Assembly (NCBI GenBank): GCA_023400405.1
Contig: JAEXFD010000059.1
Location: forward strand, 1-64,000
Source of the DNA: Pseudomonadota bacterium
GTDB taxonomy: Bacteria > Pseudomonadota > Alphaproteobacteria > Sphingomonadales > Sphingomonadaceae
Length of the DNA: 64,000 nucleotides
Direction: 5' to 3'
Part shown: positions 24,107 through 32,423 of the stretch, one piece after another
How the letters are laid out: every line of letters begins with the position of its first letter
How positions within the stretch are numbered: position 1 is the stretch's first letter
Notes under the pieces: model-generated
The model's input: the letters and a program-made list of their open reading frames with translations, nothing else
The model's database searches: none
What the model was told of the DNA's origin: nothing
Position numbers and translations under genes: made by a program

Positions 24107-25720
24107 ATGAACCTGCTCCGGCTTGGCCTCCTCGCCCCGCTTCTCCCGCCTAGTGCTGCGTCAGCAGCACCCGACCCGCAGGTGATCGGCTTTCCCGACG
24201 ATATAGTGGAGGCTCATCGCCTGACCGGAAGCCGCACCGTTGCGGTGACCAGCTCGAAATTCCACGGCGGAGCGGGCGATGCGGAGATCCGCATCACGAT
24301 CGATAGCGTTGGCAAGGTGATCGATGCCCGCGATCACGGCACCGATTTGCGCTACGCCAATCCGGCAGCGGCTTTGGCACGGGCACGCCAATGGACCTTC
24401 CGCCCTTTCCAATATCGTGGCCGCCCGGTCACTGTGGTCGCCGATATTCGCGTGTCCTATCGGTTCGCACCGGCCTGGGCCGATCCGAGTGCCGACTTGC
24501 CGCCGATTGACTATGCCAACCTGCGCATCGAGCTGACGCGTGGCGGTTGCTACGGTCCTTGCCCCATATATAAGGTCGCGATCACGGGTGACGGCACAGT
24601 TCGCTACACGAGCACCGTCTTTGAAGACGGCGCGGGCGCGGTCCATCAGGAGTTCCACCCCAACGGTGCGCTCGTGGCGGGCGAGCATCGCGCGAAGATC
24701 GATCGGACCGCGCTCGATAGCCTGATCGCGAAATTCCGTGGCGCACATTTCTTCGGCCTTAAGCCCCGCTACGAAGCTTCGATTACCGACAGTTCTGCCT
24801 ATGTTCTGCGCTTCACGACAGGCGGGCGCACGATGGAGGTCACCGACTATGTCGGCCAGATGGTCGATATGCCCGAAGTGGTAACCGCACTCGAGGATGA
24901 AGTTGATCGAGTGGCGGGTTCGGCACGCTGGGTTGAGGGTAATGCCGAGACGGTGCCGGCGCTGATTGCCGAAGGGTTTGATCCGCGGTCTTCCGCAGGC
25001 GTTGCGCTCGCACAGGCTGCTGCGAACGAAGCCGTCCTCCTCGATTTGCTGGCGGCCGGAGTGCCGCTCGACCGCAGTGTCAAGGGGCCGCGCGATGCCC
25101 AGGCGCGCCCACTGGGGAGTGTGATGCTCGTGGATGCGCTGCGCTTCGGGCGGCCCACGGTGGCACAGGCGCTGATCGCGCGGGGTTGGCTGGCGAAATT
25201 GCCGCTGGCGGAGCGTTCGCGCCTATTCGCGGAAAGTGGTGGGGGCTGCGATCCGGCGGTGGCGAGGCTGCTGGTCGCTTCCGGGGTCAATCCGAACGCT
25301 CGGGCTCCGGCGGAGCGGGGGATAATGGTCAATGGAGGCGGCACGGCACTGCACGCGGCACGCGCGTCCTATTCCGCCTGCAGGGCGCTTAAGGATCGTC
25401 TGCCCTTGGTGAGGGCGCTGCTCGCACTCGGTGTTGATCCTAATCTGGCGGATGGCGAAGGGGAGACGCCGCTCTGGAATGTCGAGGACCCGAATCTCCT
25501 GGCGCTGTTCCTCGCCTCGGGCGGACGTGCGGACGTCAAGGACAAGGAGGGCAATAGCCCGGCCTTCGGCAGCTGGACCGATCTGATCGTGTTGATGCTG
25601 CTCGAAGCAGGCGCAGATCCGCACGGCCACTATTATGGAGGCAAGACGCTCCCGGCGACGACCAGCGAGCGCGCCATGCCTGCCACCGCAGCCTGGCTGG
25701 CGGCACGGGGTATTCGATAG
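24107..25720 (+). CDS. secreted TonB-C, DUF6438 and ankyrin-repeat protein
   Basis: A protein of about 537 residues with signal peptide MNLLRLGLLAPLLPPSAASA. Three parts follow: a TonB C-terminal-like domain (about 40-125, with AEIRITIDSVGKV and ARQWTFRPFQYRGRPV), a DUF6438 domain (about 137-250, starting LRIELTRGGCYGPCPIYKV), and ankyrin repeats (about 275-535, with LLVASGVNPNAR and LLALGVDPNLADGEGETPL). DUF6438 has no known activity. I placed the start at ATG 24107; an earlier in-frame ATG at 24089 lies inside the inverted repeat. The ordered domains suggest a periplasmic binding or scaffold role. It is not obviously part of the metal module upstream. Confidence 0.8.
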   Translation: MNLLRLGLLAPLLPPSAASAAPDPQVIGFPDDIVEAHRLTGSRTVAVTSSKFHGGAGDAEIRITIDSVGKVIDARDHGTDLRYANPAAALARARQWTFRPFQYRGRPVTVVADIRVSYRFAPAWADPSADLPPIDYANLRIELTRGGCYGPCPIYKVAITGDGTVRYTSTVFEDGAGAVHQEFHPNGALVAGEHRAKIDRTALDSLIAKFRGAHFFGLKPRYEASITDSSAYVLRFTTGGRTMEVTDYVGQMVDMPEVVTALEDEVDRVAGSARWVEGNAETVPALIAEGFDPRSSAGVALAQAAANEAVLLDLLAAGVPLDRSVKGPRDAQARPLGSVMLVDALRFGRPTVAQALIARGWLAKLPLAERSRLFAESGGGCDPAVARLLVASGVNPNARAPAERGIMVNGGGTALHAARASYSACRALKDRLPLVRALLALGVDPNLADGEGETPLWNVEDPNLLALFLASGGRADVKDKEGNSPAFGSWTDLIVLMLLEAGADPHGHYYGGKTLPATTSERAMPATAAWLAARGIR

Positions 25721-25832
25721 CCCCTGGTCAAGTCGATCTAGCCCTGTGCGGGTGCGCGGCTCGCGCCCTGTCTTGGATCGCCATAGCCGGGCCGGGGTCG
25801 CTCTCCGCGCCCCCGCGCGGCCGCGCGCAAGC

Positions 25833-26930
25833 TCAGCTGTGCAGGAAGTGCATCACGTCGCCGTCCTTGACGACATAGGCCTTGCCCTCGGCGCGCAGCT
25901 TGCCCGCTTCGCGCGCCCGCGCCTCGCCGCCCAGCGAGACGAAATCGTCATAGGCGATCGTCTCGGCGCGGATGAAGCCCTTCTCGAAGTCGCTGTGGAT
26001 CACCCCGGCGGCTTCGGGGGCGGTAGCGCCCTGGTGCACCGTCCAGGCGCGCGCTTCCTTGGGCCCCACGGTGAAGAAGGTCAGCAAGTGGAGCAGCGTG
26101 TAGCCGGCGCGGATCACGCGGGCGAGGCCGGTCTCCTCCAGGCCGAGCTCGGCGAGGAACTCGCCGCGATCCTCGGCCGGCATGGTCGCGATCTCCGCCT
26201 CGATCGCGGCGGAAACGACCACGGCTTCGGCGCCTTCCGCCTTGGCCTTGGCGAAGACCTTGGCCGAAAGATCGTTGCCGTTGGCCGCGTCTTCCTCGTT
26301 GACGTTGCAGACATAGAGGACCGGCTTGCTGGTGAGCAGCTGTGCCTGGCGGAATACGCGTTCCTCGTCCGCGTCCTTCGGCTCGGTCAGCCGCGCCGGC
26401 TTGCCGTCGCGCAGCAGGTCGAGCGCCTGGCCGAGCACGCTGGCCGAGACCTTGGCCTCCTTGTCGCCCTGCGCCGCCTTCTTCTGGAAATTGGGCACGC
26501 GCTTCTCGAGGCTTTCCAGATCGGAGAGCATCAGCTCGGTATCCACCGTCTCGGCATCGGCGATCGGATCGACCTTGTTGTCGACATGCTGGATGTCGTC
26601 ATTCTCGAAGCAGCGCAGGACATGGACGATCGCGTCCACCTCGCGGATGTTGCCCAGGAACTGGTTGCCCAGCCCCTCGCCCTGGCTCGCCCCGCGGACG
26701 AGGCCGGCGATATCGACGAAGCCAAGCTGCGTTTCGATGATCTTCTGCGATCCGGCGATCTCGGCCAGCTTGTCCAGCCGGACGTCGGGCACCGCGACGT
26801 TCCCGACATTGGGCTCGATCGTGCAGAAGGGATAATTCGCCGCCTGCGCCGCGGCCGTTTCGGTCAGCGCGTTGAAGAGCGTCGACTTGCCGACGTTCGG
26901 AAGGCCGACGATGCCGCAGCGGAAACCCAT
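25833..26930 (-). CDS. ychF: redox-regulated ATPase YchF
   Basis: A 365-residue Obg-family P-loop NTPase. The Walker A is GLPNVGKST (residues 9-17), with FVDIAGLVRGASQGEGLGN as the switch II region and a C-terminal TGS domain (LLTFFTVGPKEARAWTV, HSDFEKGFIRAE). YchF hydrolyses ATP in preference to GTP and interacts with ribosomes. ATG 26930 is the family start; an upstream ATG adds 16 residues with no homology. It is a single-gene unit. The 112 bases between its stop and the upstream gene contain no recognisable feature. Confidence 0.96.
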   Translation of the reverse strand: MGFRCGIVGLPNVGKSTLFNALTETAAAQAANYPFCTIEPNVGNVAVPDVRLDKLAEIAGSQKIIETQLGFVDIAGLVRGASQGEGLGNQFLGNIREVDAIVHVLRCFENDDIQHVDNKVDPIADAETVDTELMLSDLESLEKRVPNFQKKAAQGDKEAKVSASVLGQALDLLRDGKPARLTEPKDADEERVFRQAQLLTSKPVLYVCNVNEEDAANGNDLSAKVFAKAKAEGAEAVVVSAAIEAEIATMPAEDRGEFLAELGLEETGLARVIRAGYTLLHLLTFFTVGPKEARAWTVHQGATAPEAAGVIHSDFEKGFIRAETIAYDDFVSLGGEARAREAGKLRAEGKAYVVKDGDVMHFLHS

Positions 26931-27049
26931 AGTTGTTCGTCCTGGAAATGCTCGGGAAAGGCGCCCCGATAGAGGCAAGCCGCCGTTTTTGCCAGCGCGT
27001 TGACTTGGGGCCGCGCAGTGTCAGACTGGCGGGATAATCGGAGAGGGGA

Positions 27050-27613
27050 ATGGCGATGAACCAATGGGGCAAATCCGCCTGGCTGCTGCTGGCGGCCGGG
27101 CTGGCGGCGTGCAGCGACGGCGGGGCAGGGGAGCGGGCGCAGGCCGAGGCCAAGGCGCAGGCCGATGCCGCGGCGAAGCAGCGCAAGCTTCAGGAGGATG
27201 TCGCGCACAATGTCGGCTGCCTGTCCGCGCTCCGCTGGCAGCGCGCCACGGTGGCGGGCGACGTGAAGCCCTATCAGGACTTCTATCAGGCCAAGCTCGA
27301 ACAGGCGCTGGGCGGCGAGATTCTGGCCAAGGGCGCGGACGGCGCCCCGACGCTGTCGCGCTCGAACACCTATGATTACGTCCAATGGGCCTATCCGCGC
27401 GACGTCGAGACCCGGTTCCGCGCCGGCAAGGACAAGGATGGCGACGGCAAGGTGAGCGAGGAGGAACGCAGCGGCAAGGGCTTGGACATGGTCGTCCAAT
27501 GCGTCCAGTTCGCCGCCGAAATGGGGCAGGGCCCGCTCGCCAGGCAGGACAATATCGCGCGGATGACCTCGCTTCAGGGCGTGCGCAAGCGGCTGCGCGA
27601 CAAGCCCGCCTGA
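27050..27613 (+). CDS. lipoprotein with an EF-hand-like loop
   Basis: A 187-residue lipoprotein: signal peptide with lipobox GLAAC, an Ala/Gln/Lys-rich helical segment (about 28-55), a cysteine in VGCLSAL, then a calcium-binding EF-hand-like loop DKDGDGKVSEEE near residue 130. A second cysteine is in VVQCVQF. The core with YQDFYQAKLEQALGG is not a family I know. The start ATG is preceded by GAGAGGGGA. It is divergent from ychF. Function is unknown; calcium binding is inferred from the loop only. Confidence 0.75.
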   Translation: MAMNQWGKSAWLLLAAGLAACSDGGAGERAQAEAKAQADAAAKQRKLQEDVAHNVGCLSALRWQRATVAGDVKPYQDFYQAKLEQALGGEILAKGADGAPTLSRSNTYDYVQWAYPRDVETRFRAGKDKDGDGKVSEEERSGKGLDMVVQCVQFAAEMGQGPLARQDNIARMTSLQGVRKRLRDKPA

Positions 27614-27791
27614 TCGCCCGATCGGGTGCCGGCGCGACGCCAGCGGTTGCAGTTGCGCGGCGCTGTCCCTAAGGCCTTCGAAGTGCCGCATTGGGCGCGG
27701 AAGAACGGCGTTGCGCCGCGGTGGCGCGCGCCGTTCATCTGCCGTACAGCGCGGCGCCCGTTGGTATCCGAGTGACTTGAGGGAGCAGGGA

Positions 27792-28781
27792 ATGATTCGC
27801 CGTCATATCTATATGAGCGCCATTGCGGCGACGGCCGTGCTGACGGGATGCAGCGGCAGCAAGGACAATCCCAGCCCGACCCCGACGCCGACGAGCTCGG
27901 TCACGCCCACGCCGACGCCGACCGCGACCTATACCGGGTTCCCGCTCGCCGCGCAGACCGAATTCAACACCTTCGATGCCGCGATCAGCTATACCGGCGA
28001 TCCGGCCACCGGCGCCGTCACGCTCGGTACGCCGATCACCGAGACGCTGACCAACCGCGTCCGCCTCGCCACCGGCCCGTCGCCGACCGTGAACACCTAT
28101 GTGATGCACGAGAATGTCGAGGAAACCCGCTTCGCCACGGCTACGCCGACGGTGCCGTCGGCCCCGGCCAACCCCGAGTTCATCTTCCGCAGCGACGATA
28201 CCACCACCGCGGGCAAGTTCGCGCAGATCGAATTCCTCAACAACGTCGTCCCGAACACGATCACCAGCGACACCGCCCTCGCGCTCAGCCGGGTGAGCTA
28301 TGCGAACTGGTGGCGCGGCGATTCGACCTCGGGCCAGAAGCGGCTGACCTACACCACCTGGGGCTATGGCACGCTGGGCTATGACATGCCGACCACCGGC
28401 ACGGTCACCTATAGCGTGCGAGTCGTCGGCCGGCTGGTCAGCGTCGCGGGCAATGCGACGGCGATCAATCGCGTCACCGGCACCGCGACGATGTCGACCA
28501 ACTTCGCGACGGGCGTCGTCAATGTCTCGATGACGCTCAGTACGCTGCCGGCCGGCGGCGGCGCGGCGGTGCCCTATGGCACCTTCACCGCGCAGGGCGG
28601 CATCCCGTCGGGGCAGAACCAGTGGACCGGCAGCTTCACCACCGGCAGCCCGCTCTCGGGCACGCTGGCGGGCGGCTTCTTCGGCTATCAGGCCGAGCAG
28701 GTCGGCGTCGTGTTCTCCGCCGCGGGCACGTTCAACGGCGCCGATCAGCGCCTGATCGGCGTGGTCGTCGGCAAGAAGTAA
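27792..28781 (+). CDS. lipoprotein with Pro/Thr linker and beta-rich domain
   Basis: A 329-residue lipoprotein. The signal peptide has lipobox VLTGC, followed by a Ser/Thr/Pro linker (NPSPTPTPTSSVTPTPTP), then a beta-strand-rich domain from about 50 to the end. The C-terminal part (TFTAQGGIPSGQNQWTGSF, then LSGTLAGGFFGYQAEQVGVVF and FNGADQRLIGVVVG) resembles the C-terminal beta-barrel of transferrin-binding-protein-B-like surface lipoproteins. That places it at the cell surface, with an uncertain ligand. The ribosome binding site is GAGGGAGCAGGGA. A terminator follows at 28807. Confidence 0.75.
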   Translation: MIRRHIYMSAIAATAVLTGCSGSKDNPSPTPTPTSSVTPTPTPTATYTGFPLAAQTEFNTFDAAISYTGDPATGAVTLGTPITETLTNRVRLATGPSPTVNTYVMHENVEETRFATATPTVPSAPANPEFIFRSDDTTTAGKFAQIEFLNNVVPNTITSDTALALSRVSYANWWRGDSTSGQKRLTYTTWGYGTLGYDMPTTGTVTYSVRVVGRLVSVAGNATAINRVTGTATMSTNFATGVVNVSMTLSTLPAGGGAAVPYGTFTAQGGIPSGQNQWTGSFTTGSPLSGTLAGGFFGYQAEQVGVVFSAAGTFNGADQRLIGVVVGKK

Positions 28782-28806
28782 GCCGAACGGCTTCGGAATA
28801 CGGAAG

Positions 28807-28831
28807 GGCCCCGGTTCGCCGGGGCCTTTTT
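28807..28831 (+). terminator. terminator of the beta-rich lipoprotein gene
   Basis: GGCCCCGG / CCGGGGCC with a TTCG tetraloop is followed by TTTTT. It lies 26 bases after the stop and ahead of the convergent pth gene. Confidence 0.9.
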
Positions 28832-28841
28832 CGTTGGCGCG

Positions 28842-29411
28842 CTAATCCTGGAGCCGCAGCGCCACGTCGCTCATGAAGCGGGCATCGTCGCCCGACGCCA
28901 GCCACGGCGCCTCGGCGGCAATCGCGCCGAGCATGTCGGCCAGCGGGTCGATCTCGGCCTTGGCGAAATTGCCGAGCACATAGCCGTGCACCCGGTCCTT
29001 GTGGCCCGGATGGCCGATGCCGATCCGCACGCGCCGGAAATCGGGGCCGAGATGCGCATCGGTCGAGCGCAGGCCATTATGCCCCGCGGTGCCGCCGCCA
29101 GTCTTCACCTTCACCTTGAACGGCGCGAGGTCGAGCTCGTCGTGGAAGACGGTGACGTCGCCCGGCGCGAGCTTGTAGAAGTCCATCGCCGATCGGATCG
29201 CGCGGCCGCTCTCGTTCATGAACGTGCCGGGCTTGAGCAGCACCAGCTTCTCGCTGCCGATCCGCCCTTCCTGGGTCCAGCCCTGGAACTGCTTCTTGGG
29301 CGCGGAGAAACCGTGCACTTCGGCGATGGCGTCGATCGCCATGAACCCGACATTGTGCCGGTGCATCGCATATTGCGGGCCCGGATTGCCCAGGCCGACC
29401 CAAAGCTGCAT
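28842..29411 (-). CDS. pth: peptidyl-tRNA hydrolase
   Basis: A 189-residue enzyme that frees tRNA from peptidyl-tRNA dropped by the ribosome. The N-terminus MQLWVGLGNPGPQYAMHRHNVGF has the catalytic His at residue 19 (aligning with E. coli His20) and Asn in GLGNPG. LVLLKPGTFMNESGRAI and TAGHNGLRSTDAHLG are invariant segments, with the active-site Asp in FHDELDL. It follows rplY in the same direction, the usual rplY-pth pairing. A structured repeat separates the two genes. Confidence 0.96.
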   Translation of the reverse strand: MQLWVGLGNPGPQYAMHRHNVGFMAIDAIAEVHGFSAPKKQFQGWTQEGRIGSEKLVLLKPGTFMNESGRAIRSAMDFYKLAPGDVTVFHDELDLAPFKVKVKTGGGTAGHNGLRSTDAHLGPDFRRVRIGIGHPGHKDRVHGYVLGNFAKAEIDPLADMLGAIAAEAPWLASGDDARFMSDVALRLQD

Positions 29412-29424
29412 CGGAACTCCCTGT

Positions 29425-29575
29425 CCCCTTCAGGGGCGCATCAGATCGGTGCTGCCCCCGGCAGCACCTGGATCGCGTGGGGCGCGATCCACTGATGCGG
29501 GTTGGGGAGAGGGGAAGTGCGATGCACTGCCCTCTCTGCCCCTCTCCCAACCCTCTCCCCTGAAGGGGAGAGGGC
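29425..29575. repeat. structured repeat region between rplY and pth
   Basis: This 151-base stretch is packed with inverted repeats. CGCATCAG (29437-29444) pairs with CTGATGCG (29492-29499) and encloses two hairpins, GGTGCTGCC/GGCAGCACC and GGATCGCG/CGCGATCC, giving a three-way junction. It is flanked by CCCCTTCAGGGG and by CCCTCTCCCC/GGGGAGAGGG with loop TGAA (29551-29574). The latter palindrome also occurs inside glyS. Confidence 0.75.
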
Positions 29576-29583
29576 TAGATTCG

Positions 29584-30207
29584 TTATTCGCCCTCGGCCT
29601 CGCCCGCCTCGGCGGTCTCGCCCTGGCTGGTGTCGCCTTCGCTCGACTTGAGCGCCGACGGCGCCACCACGGTGGCGATGGTGAAGTCGCGATCGGTGAT
29701 CGCCGTCTCGGCGCCCTTGGGCAGGGTCACGGCCGAGATGTGCAGCGAATCGCCGACATCGAGGCCCTTGAGCGAGATCGTCACGCCTTCGGGGATCTCG
29801 GCCGCATCGACCACCAGCTCAAGCTCGTGGCGCACGACGTTGAGCACGCCGCCGCGCTTCAGGCCCGGCGCTTCCTCTTCGTCGACGAACACGATCGGCA
29901 CATTGACGTGCACCTTGGCGTGCTCGGAGATGCGCAGGAAGTCGACATGGACCGGACGATCGCTGACGACGTCGAAGGTCACGTCCTTGGGCAGCGTGCG
30001 CTCGCCGTTGATCATCACGACCGAGTTGAAGAAATGCCCAGTCATCAGCAGCTTGGTGAGCTCGCGCTCGCCAACATGGATGCTCTTCGGATCCTGCTTG
30101 TTGCCGTAGATCACGGCGGGGACGCGGCCTTCACGACGAAGCGAACGGGAGGCTCCCTTGCCAACCTGCTCGCGCGCCTCGGCCGACAGCGTAAGCGTAT
30201 CGCTCAT
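29584..30207 (-). CDS. rplY: 50S ribosomal protein L25/general stress protein Ctc
   Basis: A 207-residue L25 of the long (CTC/TL5) form: an N-terminal 5S-rRNA-binding domain (about 1-95, with RREGRVPAVIYGN and FLRISEHAKV in the linker) and a C-terminal beta domain ending in an acidic tail rich in Glu and Ala. It binds 5S rRNA in the large subunit. ATG 30207 fits MSDTLTLSAEAR; the upstream in-frame ATG adds four residues only. It is the first gene of an rplY-pth pair interrupted by a structured repeat. Confidence 0.95.
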   Translation of the reverse strand: MSDTLTLSAEAREQVGKGASRSLRREGRVPAVIYGNKQDPKSIHVGERELTKLLMTGHFFNSVVMINGERTLPKDVTFDVVSDRPVHVDFLRISEHAKVHVNVPIVFVDEEEAPGLKRGGVLNVVRHELELVVDAAEIPEGVTISLKGLDVGDSLHISAVTLPKGAETAITDRDFTIATVVAPSALKSSEGDTSQGETAEAGEAEGE

Positions 30208-30324
30208 GTGTCGTTCCAATTCGCTAGGAGTTCATTCAATGCAACCGGCCAGGCCTCCAGGGATGACCCTGGCACGGAAGGCGCGCGCATAGCGGGGGCC
30301 GGGGGAAAAGGCAAGGCGTCCTCA

Positions 30325-30354
30325 CTCCCCTCTCCCGCGAAAGCGGGAGGGAGC
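30325..30354. repeat. short palindrome between the TraB gene and rplY
   Basis: CTCCCGC and GCGGGAG with a GAAA tetraloop (30332-30349) are flanked by CTCCCC and GGAGC. It matches the general style of the interspersed palindromes and lies just 3' of the TraB/GumN gene. Confidence 0.6.
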
Positions 30355-30359
30355 CCTGT

Positions 30360-31232
30360 TCAATACGCCACCCGCTCCACCTTCAGCCCGCGCCTCGCGA
30401 GTTCGACCTGCACGCTCTGGCTGCCCGCGAGATGGCCGGCGCCCACTGCGACGAACACGGTGCCCGGCCGCTGCATCCGCTTGGCGATCCAGTCCGCCCA
30501 ATTCCGGTTGCGCCGGACGAGCAGCGCCTCCGCGATCTCGGGCGAGCTCGCCATGTCCTCGTTGACCAGCCGCGCCAGTCCCTCGGCATCGCCCTTGCGC
30601 CAGGCAGTCACCGCCTGATCGAGCTTGGCGCCGGCCTGGGGCAAGTCGTCGATCGCCTCGACCAGCATCGCGCGCTGGGCGGGCGGCGAGAGCGCATCGA
30701 AATAGCCGAGCTGCTGGCGCGCGCTCTCCAGCCCTTCGATCTGCTTGCCGCTGGCCTTGGCCGCGTCGGTCAGCTGCTGCTCGGCCCCCTGCTTGTCGTC
30801 ATAGCCGAGCTGCCGCAGCGGCAGCACCGAGAGCATCGTCGCGGCGAACCAGGGATCGGCATGGTCGAGCGCATTGGGAGCAAGGCCGAGCTCGGGCAGC
30901 GCCGCGCGCATCTTCTCCGCTTCGGCGCGCGGCAGCTGATCGGGCAGCGGCGGGCCGCCGGGATGGGTGCCGAGCTCGGTGACGATTTGCTGCATCTCCG
31001 CCTCGGGCGGCATCACCAGTTCGAGCACCAGCGTGTTCGACGCATCGAACGCCTTGCGCACCCCGCCGTCGAACCAGTGCAGGCCGGGCTTGAGGACATG
31101 GACGGTCCCGAACAGATAGATCGTCGTATCGGCATCCTTCACCACCCACAGCGCCGGATCGGCCTGGTCGGCGGGCGGCGCGGCGCGGCAGCCGCACAGG
31201 AGCAGGGCGAGGGCGAAGGCGGCGCGGAACAT
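30360..31232 (-). CDS. TraB/GumN family lipoprotein
   Basis: A 290-residue TraB/GumN (Tiki-like) protein. The lipobox LLCGC follows a short signal peptide. The fold is marked by the N-terminal LFGTVHVLKPG and the C-terminal VAVGAGHLAG, the two conserved GxxH motifs that hold the metal site, with ALVLELVM between. TraB/GumN proteins are membrane-associated metalloproteases in animals, but their bacterial role is unclear. The ATG begins MFRAAFALALLLCGC. It lies between the rplY-pth pair and a dispersed-repeat region. Confidence 0.88.
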   Translation of the reverse strand: MFRAAFALALLLCGCRAAPPADQADPALWVVKDADTTIYLFGTVHVLKPGLHWFDGGVRKAFDASNTLVLELVMPPEAEMQQIVTELGTHPGGPPLPDQLPRAEAEKMRAALPELGLAPNALDHADPWFAATMLSVLPLRQLGYDDKQGAEQQLTDAAKASGKQIEGLESARQQLGYFDALSPPAQRAMLVEAIDDLPQAGAKLDQAVTAWRKGDAEGLARLVNEDMASSPEIAEALLVRRNRNWADWIAKRMQRPGTVFVAVGAGHLAGSQSVQVELARRGLKVERVAY

Positions 31233-31280
31233 GGGGGCGTTGTGGCGGCACGGGCGGCGGAGTCAACGGCCCCCAACCCC

Positions 31281-31470
31281 GTCATCCCAGCCTTCCCCCC
31301 AATCCCGTCATCCCAGCGCAAGCTGGGATCTCCCGCAGTAGCGCGAACCGCTATCACCCCGCTTCTCCCAGAGGTCCCAGCTTTCGCTGGGACGACGAAG
31401 GAGTGGGAAAGCGTGATCACCCCGCTTCTTCCAAAGATCCCAGCTTTCGCTGGGACGACGAAATAGGTGG
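31281..31470. repeat. tandem dispersed repeats upstream of glyQ
   Basis: The 307-base gap before glyQ is largely repetitive. A unit of about 46 bases, ATCACCCCGCTTCT then CCCAGCTTTCGCTGGGACGACGAA, occurs twice (31353-31398 and 31416-31462). Each carries the palindrome TCCCAG-CTTTCG-CTGGGA, and a third, diverged palindrome (TCCCAGCGCAAGCTGGGA) sits at 31311. I see no gene here. Confidence 0.85.
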
Positions 31471-31539
31471 GGAAAGCGGGATCGCCCCTCGGGGCAACCC
31501 CGGTTGACCCCCTTGGCGCCCTGCGCCAAAGCGTCGCGC

Positions 31540-32406
31540 ATGTCCGAGCCCCTCAGCTTCCAGGCAATGATCCTCGCGCTCCATGATTATTGGAGCCGGC
31601 AAGGCTGCGTCATCCTCCAGCCCTATGACATGCGGATGGGCGCCGGCACCTTCCACCCCGCGACGACGCTGCGCGCGCTTGGTCCGGATGGCTGGAACGC
31701 CGCCTTCGTCCAGCCCTGCCGCCGCCCGACCGACGGCCGCTATGGTGAGAACCCCAATCGCCTCCAGCATTATTACCAGTATCAGGTGATCCTGAAGCCG
31801 AGCCCGCCCGATCTGCAGGCTCTGTATCTCGGCAGCCTCGCCGCGATCGGCATCGACTTCACCCGCCACGACATCCGCTTCGTCGAGGACGATTGGGAAA
31901 GCCCGACGCTCGGCGCCTGGGGCCTGGGCTGGGAAGTCTGGTGCGACGGGATGGAAGTCACCCAGTTCACCTATTTCCAGCAGATGGGCGGCTTCGATTG
32001 CAAGCCGGTGGCGGGCGAGCTCACCTACGGGCTCGAACGGCTGGCGATGTACATCCAGAACAAGGACAGCGTGTACGACCTCGCGTTTAACGATGCCGGC
32101 GTCACCTATGGCGACGTCTTCCTCGAGAACGAGCGAGAGATGTCGAAGTATAATTTCGAAGTCGCGGACACCGAGGCGCTGTTCGACGGCTTCCGCAAGG
32201 CGGTGGCCGAATGCGAGAACTGCCTGGCGAACGACGTGCCGATCGCCGCCTATGAACAGGCGATCGAGGCGAGCCATTTGTTCAACCTGCTCCAGGCGCG
32301 CGGGGTGATCTCGGTCGCCGAGCGCCAGGCCTATATCGGCCGCGTCCGCGACCTGGCGAAGGGCAGCTGCGAAGCGTGGATGACGAAGAACGGGTGGGCG
32401 GCGTGA
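31540..32406 (+). CDS. glyQ: glycine--tRNA ligase alpha subunit
   Basis: A 288-residue class II synthetase subunit of the alpha2-beta2 bacterial glycyl-tRNA synthetase. The N-terminus LSFQAMILALHDYWSRQGC and the ATP/glycine site around NRLQHYYQYQVILKPSP and GLGWEVWCDGMEVTQFTYFQQ are characteristic, as is YGLERLAMY (motif 3). It charges tRNA-Gly together with the beta subunit encoded next. ATG 31540 agrees with MSEPLSFQ; the upstream in-frame ATG adds twelve residues. Confidence 0.97.
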   Translation: MSEPLSFQAMILALHDYWSRQGCVILQPYDMRMGAGTFHPATTLRALGPDGWNAAFVQPCRRPTDGRYGENPNRLQHYYQYQVILKPSPPDLQALYLGSLAAIGIDFTRHDIRFVEDDWESPTLGAWGLGWEVWCDGMEVTQFTYFQQMGGFDCKPVAGELTYGLERLAMYIQNKDSVYDLAFNDAGVTYGDVFLENEREMSKYNFEVADTEALFDGFRKAVAECENCLANDVPIAAYEQAIEASHLFNLLQARGVISVAERQAYIGRVRDLAKGSCEAWMTKNGWAA

Positions 32407-32423
32407 TGCTTCATTCGTTCACT

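Noticed and set aside
31281..31470. A CRISPR array because of regular repeats
   Set aside because: Only two or three copies with palindromic hairpins and no unique spacers; it is a dispersed repeat.
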